Source of the DNA: Hyphomonas sp.
GTDB taxonomy: Bacteria > Pseudomonadota > Alphaproteobacteria > Caulobacterales > Hyphomonadaceae
Direction of reading: 5' to 3'
NCBI GenBank assembly: GCA_013791775.1
Contig: VMTE01000026.1
Span: 1 to 45,660, forward strand
Length of the DNA: 45,660 nt
Below are positions 7,793 to 15,178 of the stretch, piece by piece. Position 1 is the first letter of the stretch. Each line of letters starts with the position of its first letter. The notes under the pieces are model-generated. The model had not been told where the DNA came from and did no database searches. It worked only from the letters and a program-made list of their open reading frames with translations. The translations under genes and the position numbers were made by a program.

Positions 7793-7996
7793 ATGAACCT
7801 TGACCGCGCAGTGCTCGCCTTCGCTGGTGTCGTTGTTCTCGCCAGCCTGTCGCTGGGATACTTTGTATCCCCCTACTGGTATCTGCTGACAGCCTTTGCA
7901 GGGCTCAACATGCTTCAGGCCGCCTTCACGGGGTTCTGCCCCGCGGCGTTGGTGTTCAAGATGCTGGGCGTAAAGTCAGGAAACGCGTTCCGCTGA
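7793..7996 (+). CDS. YgaP-like/DUF2892 small membrane protein
   Basis: A 67-residue protein with two transmembrane helices (about 6-24 and 30-47) and the family turn TGFCPAALVFKMLG near the C-terminus. This matches the membrane part of YgaP, in which such helices are fused to a rhodanese domain; here the rhodanese is absent. GGAG lies eight bases before the ATG. It follows trxC by 18 bases as the last gene of the sulfide operon. Standalone DUF2892 proteins are commonly found beside persulfide-handling genes. Its single Cys in the GFCP motif could carry sulfane sulfur, but that is inference. Confidence 0.8.
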   Translation: MNLDRAVLAFAGVVVLASLSLGYFVSPYWYLLTAFAGLNMLQAAFTGFCPAALVFKMLGVKSGNAFR

Positions 7997-8030
7997 CGCG
8001 GCGCTCAGCCGGTCGGCCCCACGCGTCAGC
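7992..8030. terminator. Hairpin between convergent genes
   Basis: GCTGACGCG (7992-8000) and CGCGTCAGC (8022-8030) are a perfect 9-base inverted repeat with a 21-base loop. It begins at the stop of the DUF2892 gene and faces the end of the acyl-CoA synthetase gene. No T-run, so a weak or bidirectional terminator at best. Confidence 0.35.
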
Positions 8031-8056
8031 GGCGGCTTCGCCCGATTGCGCCCGGC

Positions 8057-9754
8057 TCAGGCCGTCTCGGTTTTAGGACTGAGGCGGTCGCGCAATTCGC
8101 GCTTCAGGAATTTGCCGCTGGCATTTCGGGGCAAGGCTTCATCCAGGAACCACACATAACGCGGCACCTTGTGCTTCGCCATGATCGCCGCACAATGGTC
8201 GCGCAGCTCCTTGTCGCTCAATGCCTCGCCTGTTTTCAGAACGATGGCCGCGCCGACCTCTTCGCCGAGCCGGTCGTCGGCGACGCCGAACACGCAGCAT
8301 TCCGCTATCGCCGAATGCCGGTAGATCGTCGCCTCGACCTCTGCGCAATAGACGTTCTCGCCGCCGCGCAGCACCATGTCCTTCTTGCGGTCCACGATGA
8401 AGATGAATCCGTGTTCGTCGATCCGGGCGATGTCGCCGGTGTGCAGCCAGCCATCGGTGATCGACGCGGCGGTGGCATCCGGCCGGTTGATATATCCCTT
8501 GATCACGGACGAACCCTTGACCCAGAGCTCGCCGACCTGTCCGGGCGGTACCGTGTTGCCGTCGTCATCCACGCATTTGGCGTCGAAGTTCGGCATGTAA
8601 GGGCCGGCGGTGTCTGGTTTGTCCACGAAGAAGTCGCCGGATACCGACGTGATGATCCCGCAGGTTTCGGTCATGCCGTAACCGGTGCTCGGCCGCGCCG
8701 TCGCCACTTGGGATTCGATCTTCAGCACGAGGTCCGGCGGCACCTGCGCACCGCCGCCGGCCAGCGCAACGAGGCTCGACGTGTCGGTCTTTGAGAAGTC
8801 CGGATGGTTGATCAGCTCGCGCGCCATCACGGGCACACCGCTCATGCCGGTGACGCGCTCGCGCTCAATCAGACGCAAGGCCTCGCCGGCGTCCCAGCGG
8901 TACATCAGCACCAGGGCGCCGCCGGCGGCCGTGCCGGCATAGGCGCCGCAATTGTTGGCGGTGACGTGAAACAGCGGCGTGGTGATCAGGGTGACCGGGA
9001 CCGGCGGCGTGGCGGGCGGGGCAACGCCGGTCGCCCGTTCCACCGCGAGCGCAGTCGAGGCACCCGCGAACATCATGTTCATCAGGTTGGCCACGCATCC
9101 GCGATGCGTGAGCTGTGCGCCTTTCGGCGCGCCGGTCGTGCCTGAGGTGTAGAAAATGCAGGCGTCCGCATCCGGATCAACCGACACATCGGGCATCGCG
9201 CCGCCATGCGCGATTACCTCGGTCCACGGAATGACGTGCTTCGGTGCATCGGGAATCCGGACGCCCACCAGCGTCAGCGTATCGGCAAACTCCGGCCGTT
9301 CCTTCAGCCGCTCGAGGCGTTCGGCATCGAGGAACAGGACCTTGGGCGCCGAGTCCGTCAGCGCGTAGGCCATTTCCTCGGGCGTCCACCACGCATTCAT
9401 GCCCACCACGGCAACGCCGATGGACACACAAGCCCAATAGATCAGCATCCATTCCGGATAGTTGCGCATCGCGATGGCGACCCGGTCGCCCGGCTTCACG
9501 CCCCGGCTGGCCAGCCAGGCGGCCACGGCGTTCACCTGCGTGTGGGCGTCGGCATAGGTCAGCCGTTCGTCGGCGTAGATCAGGTAAGGCCGATCGGCAA
9601 ACTGGAGCGTCGAGAGCCAGGCCTCCCGCACGCTCGGCGGCGCGTTCTTGAAGATTCTGAGCCGGTTGCCCAGAACGTCGGCTTCGACGATTTCAAAGGC
9701 GCCGCCCGGGCCGGTCAGTTCTTCGCGTGCCTTCAGGAGTTCGGCGTAGTGCAT
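8057..9754 (-). CDS. AMP-forming acyl-CoA synthetase
   Basis: A 565-residue adenylate-forming enzyme. Seen in order: the P-loop-like YTSGTTGAPKGAQLTH; the aromatic-Glu A5 motif YGMTETCG; the A7 hinge region GWLHTGDIARID; IVDRKKDMVLRGGENVY; and the C-terminal catalytic lysine in PRNASGKFLKREL. These make acyl-AMP and then acyl-CoA from a carboxylic acid, ATP and CoA. The long-chain-like length and unclear pocket leave chain length open. Start: ATG 9754 with GGGGAG four bases upstream; an in-frame start 69 bases further upstream has no such site. It stands alone on the minus strand, converging on the sulfide operon. It may feed the acyl-CoA dehydrogenase and hydratase encoded nearby. Confidence 0.9.
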   Translation of the reverse strand: MHYAELLKAREELTGPGGAFEIVEADVLGNRLRIFKNAPPSVREAWLSTLQFADRPYLIYADERLTYADAHTQVNAVAAWLASRGVKPGDRVAIAMRNYPEWMLIYWACVSIGVAVVGMNAWWTPEEMAYALTDSAPKVLFLDAERLERLKERPEFADTLTLVGVRIPDAPKHVIPWTEVIAHGGAMPDVSVDPDADACIFYTSGTTGAPKGAQLTHRGCVANLMNMMFAGASTALAVERATGVAPPATPPVPVTLITTPLFHVTANNCGAYAGTAAGGALVLMYRWDAGEALRLIERERVTGMSGVPVMARELINHPDFSKTDTSSLVALAGGGAQVPPDLVLKIESQVATARPSTGYGMTETCGIITSVSGDFFVDKPDTAGPYMPNFDAKCVDDDGNTVPPGQVGELWVKGSSVIKGYINRPDATAASITDGWLHTGDIARIDEHGFIFIVDRKKDMVLRGGENVYCAEVEATIYRHSAIAECCVFGVADDRLGEEVGAAIVLKTGEALSDKELRDHCAAIMAKHKVPRYVWFLDEALPRNASGKFLKRELRDRLSPKTETA

Positions 9755-9860
9755 GTTTCTCCCCAATTCCTTTGTATCTGTCTGGCGCTGATCATGCACA
9801 GAACGACGGGCAAAGGAACACATGGCGCAGGGGCAGGTACTGCGCCAATTCGGTCACGCC

Positions 9861-9880
9861 ATCGCCCGCACAAGGGCGAT
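9861..9880 (-). terminator. Hairpin just after the EmrB gene
   Basis: ATCGCCC (9861-9867) and GGGCGAT (9874-9880) form a 7-bp stem with a 6-base loop, two bases beyond the TAG stop of the MFS gene. It lacks a clear T-tract. Candidate terminator of emrAB. Confidence 0.4.
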
Positions 9881-9882
9881 TC

Positions 9883-11529
9883 CTAGGCTGTCTGCGCCAG
9901 TCTCAATTGCGGCTTGGGCATCAGGGTGATCGCCGCGAGGACCACAGCGAACCAGACCGCGATGACAAAGAAGCAATCACGGAAGGCCAGAACCGTGGAT
10001 TCGGCCGCCATGCTCTGACCGATGGCCTGGAAAGCGTTCGTGAATGCCGTCAGCTGCGGCATTCCGGCCGCTTCAAGCGCCTGCGTTTGCCGGGCGTGCT
10101 GGTAAAGGAATTCGGCATTCGCCTCGTTCATCTCCGATGCCAGATGGTCACCATGAAACAGCATGCGCCGCTGCAGCAGTACCGCGAGGAGGTTGACGCC
10201 AAAAGCGCCGCCGGCCTGCATCAGAAACGAAACGCCCCCGGTGGCCGAGGCCAGCAGGTGCTGCGGAACCGCGCGCACGGCCGTCGTGTTGGCGGGCGGC
10301 ATGCTGAAGGCGATGCCGATGCGGCTGAGCACCATCCAGCTGACCAGCACCCAGTAGGGCGTCAGCGCGGTCACACCCGCAAGCAGGTACGACGATACCG
10401 CAAAGCACATTATTCCAAATGCCAGCAGCAGGCGGGCGTCCACCCGGTCCGTCAGGCGTCCGGCGATCGGAAAGCCGACCACCATCGCAAGCCCGGCCGG
10501 GATCATCATCACGCCCGCTGCAGTAGGCGAATAGCCCTGCACCAGCTGCACAAACAGGGGGATCAGGTAAGTCGAACCGTAGATCGCAACGCCGCTCGCC
10601 ACGATCACGATCCCGAAGGACCAGAACTGACGGTACATGAAGATGGCCGGATTGAGCGCCGGGAAAGGATGGCGGCGTTCCCAGAAAATGAAAATGACGA
10701 AGGACAAGGCGGACACGGCGATCTTGATCCATGTCTTGTCCGAGTCCCAGCCGTCGCGGTTGCCGCTGGCGAAGGCCGAAAGCAGTCCGACGAGGGCGAC
10801 CGCCAGCAGGCCGAGGCCCTGCCAGTCCAGCGGTTGTTTCCTTGCGGTTCCCCGGTCCCCGGTCGGCATCAGGAACGGGGAGACGATGAGCGCGAGGATC
10901 GCCAGCGGCAGCGTCGCGACGAAGACGAGCCGCCAGCTGGCAAGGTCCACCGCAACGCCGCCCAGCGCGGGCCCGAAGGCAGGCGCCAGCACGACACCAA
11001 TGGAGAACAAGCCCATCGCGGTGCCGCGCTGCCGGTCCGGAAACGTCTTGAAGATCAGGAACATCGACATCGGTTGAAGCAGTCCCGCCGATACGCCCTG
11101 CATGGCGCGCGAAAGGATCAGCAGTTCCAGCGTGTTGCTGACAGCGCCCAGCAGCGATCCCACGATGAACGACGCCATGCCGAACACGTAGGTCGCCCGG
11201 GGACCATAATTGGCCATCGCCCAGGCATTGGCCAGCATGGCCAGCGTCGAGGACGCCAGGAACGCGGTGGACATCCATTGTGCCTGGTCCTGTCCGAGTC
11301 CGAACGCGCCGATGATTGCGGGCAGGGCGACGTTGACCGTAGTGGCCGCCAGCAGCGTCGACATGGACCCCATCAGCATGGTCAGCAGGAGAAACCAGCG
11401 ATAGTTGACACCAAACTGGGCAAACCGCTCGCGGATCGCGGGGCTGGCGTCGTCCGGAATGCCTGCATCGGACGGCCCCCGGTCTTCGCCGATGCGGGCG
11501 GAAAGCGGGAAACGCGCCGCGTCCGTCAA
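9883..11529 (-). CDS. emrB: EmrB/QacA-type DHA2 drug:proton antiporter
   Basis: A 548-residue major-facilitator protein of the 14-helix DHA2 family. Seen: TM1 begins RWFLLLTMLMGSMSTLLAAT and continues VNVALPAI (motif D1); motif A-like region between TM2 and TM3 (NYGPRATYVFG); GVVLAPAFGPALGG (antiporter motif C, TM5); and a second-half equivalent GRLTDRVDARLLLAFG. The hydrophilic N-terminus of about 40 residues and a long last periplasmic loop are usual for EmrB. The start overlaps the adaptor stop by four bases (ATGA), so it is translated with it. Known role: export of hydrophobic drugs, uncouplers or fatty-acid-like compounds across both membranes with EmrA and TolC. Confidence 0.9.
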   Translation of the reverse strand: MTDAARFPLSARIGEDRGPSDAGIPDDASPAIRERFAQFGVNYRWFLLLTMLMGSMSTLLAATTVNVALPAIIGAFGLGQDQAQWMSTAFLASSTLAMLANAWAMANYGPRATYVFGMASFIVGSLLGAVSNTLELLILSRAMQGVSAGLLQPMSMFLIFKTFPDRQRGTAMGLFSIGVVLAPAFGPALGGVAVDLASWRLVFVATLPLAILALIVSPFLMPTGDRGTARKQPLDWQGLGLLAVALVGLLSAFASGNRDGWDSDKTWIKIAVSALSFVIFIFWERRHPFPALNPAIFMYRQFWSFGIVIVASGVAIYGSTYLIPLFVQLVQGYSPTAAGVMMIPAGLAMVVGFPIAGRLTDRVDARLLLAFGIMCFAVSSYLLAGVTALTPYWVLVSWMVLSRIGIAFSMPPANTTAVRAVPQHLLASATGGVSFLMQAGGAFGVNLLAVLLQRRMLFHGDHLASEMNEANAEFLYQHARQTQALEAAGMPQLTAFTNAFQAIGQSMAAESTVLAFRDCFFVIAVWFAVVLAAITLMPKPQLRLAQTA

Positions 11530-12689
11530 GGTTTCGCCGGCGGGCGGTCTGACTTGGCGATCCGTACACGCACCATCGTGCCGGCCCGCAGGTGAACGTC
11601 TGACGGGTCGAGTTTAATGCGCACCTTGATGCGCTGGGTGATCTTGGTGAACACGCCGCTGGCATTCGGATTGGGCATCATGGAGGCCTCGGAAAGCGTC
11701 GTTTCACGAATGCCGGTGACGTGGCCCTTGATGACGTTGCCGGGATTGCTGTCTGCCCGTACCTGAACCGATGCACCCGGATGGATGTTCCGGATGTCGG
11801 TTTCCTTGATGTTCGCCGATACCCAGACCTTCGCCGGATCGTGCATCAGGGCCATCCGGAAGCCGTGCAGCGAATGCTCGCCCGCATCGTAGAAAAGTTC
11901 GTCGATCATCCCGTCAACCGGCGCGCGGATGGTATGTTGTTCCAACACGACCTTCTGCGCAGCGACCCGCGCTTCCGCCTGATCCAGTTTGGCATGCAGC
12001 ACAGAAAGGTCAAAGTCAGAGAGTCGGACTTCCTCGCCCGAGATGCTGGCGGTGCGCTGTTCGGCGGCGGCGGTCTCGCGTTCGGCCTGGGCTCGGAGCA
12101 AGGCCTGCTGGGCGGTCTCGAGCGCGTTCTTCGCCTGATCGTATGTGCTTTTCGGTATCCGTCCCTGATCCAGCAGGTTCTTTGTCCGGTCATGTTCCTG
12201 CTGCGCCGTTTCAAGGTTTGACCGCGCCGCCTCGACCGAGGCGGAGGCAGACCGCGTACCGGCCTGTCGGGCGGCCACCTGGCTGCCTGCTTTCGACGTG
12301 GCGAGGCCGGCCCGGGCTTCTTCCCGCGCGATTTCCGCACGCAGACGGCTCGCCTCCGCTTCATACTCCGCCAGCGTGAAAACCGCTTCGCGGTCATCAA
12401 TGGTGTAGAGTACGTCACCGGCGGTAACCTGGTCGCCCTCGCTCACCGCAACACTGGTGATCCGGCCCGAGATGTCCGTCGATACGGCAATCATGTCCGC
12501 GGCAACGCGGGCGTCGGCGGTGGACACGTAGGCCGCCCGGTCCAGCAGGAAGCGGACGGTCACCAGCAGAAAGACCAGCGCCGCCCCGGCGGCCATCCAG
12601 CGCCGTGCGCGCGGCGATTTCAGCAGGCTGGTCGCCTGCTGGCGCAGCGTCGGGGGGGCTTCCGTCAGAAGTTGTGTATCACCGTCCAT
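11526..12689 (-). CDS. emrA: EmrA-type membrane-fusion adaptor
   Basis: A 387-residue HlyD-family adaptor with one N-terminal TM (about 31-50, WMAAGAALVFLLVTVRFLL) after a short cytoplasmic tail. Seen: STADARVAADMIAVSTDISG (biotinyl-lipoyl start), a long coiled-coil hairpin rich in Ala, Glu, Arg and Gln (about 100-220), lipoyl half TIRAPVDGMIDEL, and the beta-barrel segment VWVSANIKETDIRNIHPG, all typical of EmrA rather than AcrA. Start ATG 12689 lacks an obvious Shine-Dalgarno, and a strong hairpin (12698-12715) lies nine bases upstream. It is first in the emrAB pair. No regulator of the EmrR/TetR type is adjacent. Confidence 0.9.
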   Translation of the reverse strand: MDGDTQLLTEAPPTLRQQATSLLKSPRARRWMAAGAALVFLLVTVRFLLDRAAYVSTADARVAADMIAVSTDISGRITSVAVSEGDQVTAGDVLYTIDDREAVFTLAEYEAEASRLRAEIAREEARAGLATSKAGSQVAARQAGTRSASASVEAARSNLETAQQEHDRTKNLLDQGRIPKSTYDQAKNALETAQQALLRAQAERETAAAEQRTASISGEEVRLSDFDLSVLHAKLDQAEARVAAQKVVLEQHTIRAPVDGMIDELFYDAGEHSLHGFRMALMHDPAKVWVSANIKETDIRNIHPGASVQVRADSNPGNVIKGHVTGIRETTLSEASMMPNPNASGVFTKITQRIKVRIKLDPSDVHLRAGTMVRVRIAKSDRPPAKP

Positions 12690-12697
12690 GGCTGTGC

Positions 12698-12715
12698 CCG
12701 GCGCCAGGGCGCCGG
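12698..12715 (-). promoter_or_regulatory. Hairpin in the emrA leader
   Basis: CCGGCGCC (12698-12705) and GGCGCCGG (12708-12715) form a perfect 8-bp GC stem with a 2-base loop, ending 9 bases before the emrA ATG. In mRNA it would sit where the ribosome binds, so it could limit translation. It may also be chance in GC-rich DNA. Confidence 0.3.
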
Positions 12716-12852
12716 CCGTTTCCTCCCTGCTGGCTTGCTATCCGGAGATGCGCAACGCTGCGACTCTGGTGCCGTGCCGGGCTACTGATCGGGACATAAC
12801 GCAGAGGCAATCAAGCCCCATTCCACGGCGGCGCGAAATTGCCCCACCTGTT

Positions 12853-13989
12853 TCACGGGCAGCCGATGGCCCGCGCGATGATATTGCGGTGCACCTCGCT
12901 GGTGCCGGAATAGATCGTGGCGGCGCGGGTGGCGAAATACTTGGCCTGGGCAAAATCGGTGTCCGGCGCGGCTTCGATACCCGCTTCGGTGATCGCCTGG
13001 TGCAGTTCGGTCGCCATCACTTTCAGGACGGACGTTGCCGGGGCGTCGTCAATGCTGATCCGCCCGGCCCCGGCATGCACTTCCAGGGCTTCGAACATGT
13101 CGATCCGCATCGCCAGTTGCCCCAGCCGGGCCCGCAACGAGGGGGCAGCGCCGCCGGGGCCGGTAGCGCCCCGTTCAGCCGCCCGCAACGCCCGGCGCAG
13201 CATGCCGGTTGTCGTGTTGTTGGACCGCGCGATCGCCATCAGGCGTTTGGCAGTCTTCCAGCCACCACCGATTTCCCCGATCCGGTCTGCGGCCGGCGTT
13301 CGCACGCGGTCGAAGAACACCTCGTTGGTTTCGTACTCGCCGTCGATGAACCGGATAGGGTTCACCTTGATGCCCGGCCGGTTCATCTCGACCAGCAGGA
13401 ACACCAGTCCGTCGCCGCCCGTGCTGCCCGGGTCGCACCGGGCCAGCAGGAACATATGCGTCGCGTACTGGGCGAAGCTGGTCCACAGCTTGCTGCCGGT
13501 CAGGATGAAGTCGTCGCCCTCACGCTCGGCGCGCAGCGACACGGCGGACAGGTCCGAACCGGCCTGCGGTTCGGAAAATCCCTGGCACCATTCGTGCCGC
13601 CCACTGAGGATCGCGGGCAGGTAGCGCAGCTTCTGTTCCAGTGTGCCTTCGGCGATGATCAGCGGGCCGATGGTCCGGATGCCGGAGGATTGAAGCAGCG
13701 GCGCATCGCGCAATGCGCTGGCATTCTCGAAATACAGGCGCTGCGCCGTGCTCCAGCCTGCGCCGCCGTGCTCCACCGGCCAGGACGGCGCCAGCCATCC
13801 CCGGGCGCGCAGCTTGTCGCGCCAGACGGCGCACGCCTCGGGCGACGACTTCAGCCCTGTCGTCGCACGTCCCGCCGCGCGCAGGTCTTCACTCAGCGCT
13901 TCCTCAAGAAAGGCGTCCACAGCGCCCCGGAAGGCGCGATCAACCTCGCCGCTTGTACCAGATGGGGTGATCCCGAAACCTCCGTCCAT
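12853..13989 (-). CDS. Acyl-CoA dehydrogenase, PimC/FadE-like large subunit
   Basis: A 378-residue acyl-CoA dehydrogenase. Seen: WCQGFSEPQAGSDL (FAD/substrate signature), GSKLWTSFAQYATHMFLL, VFFDRVRTPAADRIGEIGGGW, and the C-terminal signature IYSGTSEVHRNIIARAIG. In SCAD/MCAD the residue before GTS is the catalytic Glu; here it is Ser361. A small residue at this place is usual in actinobacterial FadE and pimeloyl-CoA dehydrogenase subunits, many of which work as hetero-oligomers. No partner subunit is in the window. GGGAGG lies before the ATG at 13989. It is divergent from the enoyl-CoA hydratase gene. Substrate is unknown: sterol side-chain, dicarboxylic or aromatic acyl-CoA are the common assignments for this clade. 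Confidence 0.85.
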   Translation of the reverse strand: MDGGFGITPSGTSGEVDRAFRGAVDAFLEEALSEDLRAAGRATTGLKSSPEACAVWRDKLRARGWLAPSWPVEHGGAGWSTAQRLYFENASALRDAPLLQSSGIRTIGPLIIAEGTLEQKLRYLPAILSGRHEWCQGFSEPQAGSDLSAVSLRAEREGDDFILTGSKLWTSFAQYATHMFLLARCDPGSTGGDGLVFLLVEMNRPGIKVNPIRFIDGEYETNEVFFDRVRTPAADRIGEIGGGWKTAKRLMAIARSNNTTTGMLRRALRAAERGATGPGGAAPSLRARLGQLAMRIDMFEALEVHAGAGRISIDDAPATSVLKVMATELHQAITEAGIEAAPDTDFAQAKYFATRAATIYSGTSEVHRNIIARAIGCP

Positions 13990-14189
13990 GGCGCCCTCCC
14001 GTACCAGAGCAGACCCGCAAGTTCGGCGTGCGGCCCGCCTTCCGGCAATCAGGGAAACTACGGGGTGCCCCGACGGCCACCTGCAGGAATCGCTACGGAT
14101 AAAGACGCGCTCCCGCCCGTGCGCCAGGCAGGGGACTTGTGCCGGACGGGCGGGCGCCCGATAACCCCCGGGATTGACAGGGAGATTCC

Positions 14190-14234
14190 ATGACCGGACC
14201 GCACGCGGGTGTTCGGGGCGGTCACCCTGCGTAA
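14190..14234 (+). CDS. Possible 14-codon leader ORF upstream of the hydratase gene
   Basis: ATG at 14190 follows a good ribosome site (GGGAG five bases before) and reads 14 codons (MTGPHAGVRGGHPA) to TAA at 14232-14234, 23 bases before the hydratase ATG and in another frame. No regulatory codon run is visible, so it may be fortuitous or may couple translation. Confidence 0.2.
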   Translation: MTGPHAGVRGGHPA

Positions 14235-14257
14235 AGCCTTCAAATGGACGACCTGAA

Positions 14258-15034
14258 ATGACTCACTACAAAACGATCACCTTCGAGCAACGCGGCCGGG
14301 TGGCGCTCGTCACCCTCAACCGGCCCGACAGCCTCAATGCGCTCAATGCTGAAATCATGGGCGAGGTCGTGGAATGCTTTGCCGCGATTGATCGCAACAG
14401 GGACATTGCCGTCAGTGTGCTGACCGGCGCAGGCCGGGCCTTCGCCGCAGGCGCGGACATCAAGGAAATGCAGCCGCAATCCTTCTCGGATATGTATGTC
14501 GAGGACTTTTTCGCCGGCTGGGACCGTTTCGCGGCCAGCCGCAAGCCGGTGATCGCGGCGGTCAACGGCTTCGCCCTCGGCGGCGGCTGCGAGCTCGCCA
14601 TGATGTGCGACCTGATCATCGCCTCCGACAAGGCGAAGTTCGGCCAGCCCGAAATCAAGCTCGGCGTCACCCCCGGCATGGGCGGCTCGGTCCGGCTCAC
14701 CAAGGCGGTCGGCAAGGCGAAGGCGATGGACCTCGTGCTCACCGGCCGGATGATCGACGCGGCCGAAGCCGACCGGATCGGCCTCGTCTCCCGCGTCGTG
14801 CCGCATGATACGCTGATGGACGTCGCGCTCGCCGCCGCAAACGAGATCGCTGCCTTCTCGGTTCCGTCCCTGATGGCGGCCAAGGAAATGGTCTCCCGCG
14901 CGCTGGAACTTCCGGCCACGGAGGGCGTGAAGTTCGAACGCCGCTTGTTCCAGGGCCTGTTCGGCACCGCCGACCAGAAAGAAGGCATGGCCGCCTTCAG
15001 CGAAAAACGCCCCGCCAAATTCGAGGACAAGTGA
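14258..15034 (+). CDS. Enoyl-CoA hydratase (ECHS1-like crotonase)
   Basis: A 258-residue crotonase. Seen: oxyanion-hole segment AFAAGADIKEM (about 62-71), GFALGGGCELAMMCD with catalytic Glu112, FGQPEIKLGVTPGMGG with catalytic Glu132, and C-terminal FSEKRPAKFEDK. Both catalytic glutamates of rat mitochondrial enoyl-CoA hydratase are present at matching positions, so it should hydrate short 2-enoyl-CoAs such as crotonyl- or methacrylyl-CoA. Start: ATG 14258 gives the normal length; a longer reading from 14174 adds 28 atypical residues and is rejected. It precedes mmsB by 144 bases on the same strand, which fits valine degradation (methacrylyl-CoA to 3-hydroxyisobutyryl-CoA). Confidence 0.9.
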   Translation: MTHYKTITFEQRGRVALVTLNRPDSLNALNAEIMGEVVECFAAIDRNRDIAVSVLTGAGRAFAAGADIKEMQPQSFSDMYVEDFFAGWDRFAASRKPVIAAVNGFALGGGCELAMMCDLIIASDKAKFGQPEIKLGVTPGMGGSVRLTKAVGKAKAMDLVLTGRMIDAAEADRIGLVSRVVPHDTLMDVALAAANEIAAFSVPSLMAAKEMVSRALELPATEGVKFERRLFQGLFGTADQKEGMAAFSEKRPAKFEDK

Positions 15035-15062
15035 CATGCGCCGCCGCGCCGCGCCCTCTCCG

Positions 15063-15147
15063 AAGACCCCCGTGAAGGCAGGGGTCCAGTCCGTTCCGTC
15101 ATTCGTCCGTATAGAGACTGGAAGCCTGCCTTCGCAGGCATCTGCGG
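15063..15147. repeat. REP-like composite palindrome between hydratase and mmsB genes
   Basis: Seen: a left hairpin GACCCC...GGGGTC (about 15065-15086), a right hairpin GCCTGCCTTCGCAGGC (about 15124-15139), and CCAGT/ACTGG pairing that joins the two halves. GTGAAGGCAG on the left is nearly the reverse complement of CTGCCTTCGC on the right. This is the architecture of the CTTCGC-type intergenic repeats that are abundant in alphaproteobacterial genomes. It fills most of the 144-base gap. Confidence 0.6.
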
Positions 15148-15178
15148 CGGTGACAATCTGCAATCCAGGGAGATACGA

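Noticed and set aside
9727-11595. Plus-strand frame of over 600 codons opposite emrB
   Set aside because: Antisense of a clear 14-helix transporter; the product is Arg/Gln/His-rich and unlike any protein.
14174-14202. TTGACA at 14174-14179 as a -35 box for the hydratase operon
   Set aside because: No -10-like hexamer at the proper distance downstream.
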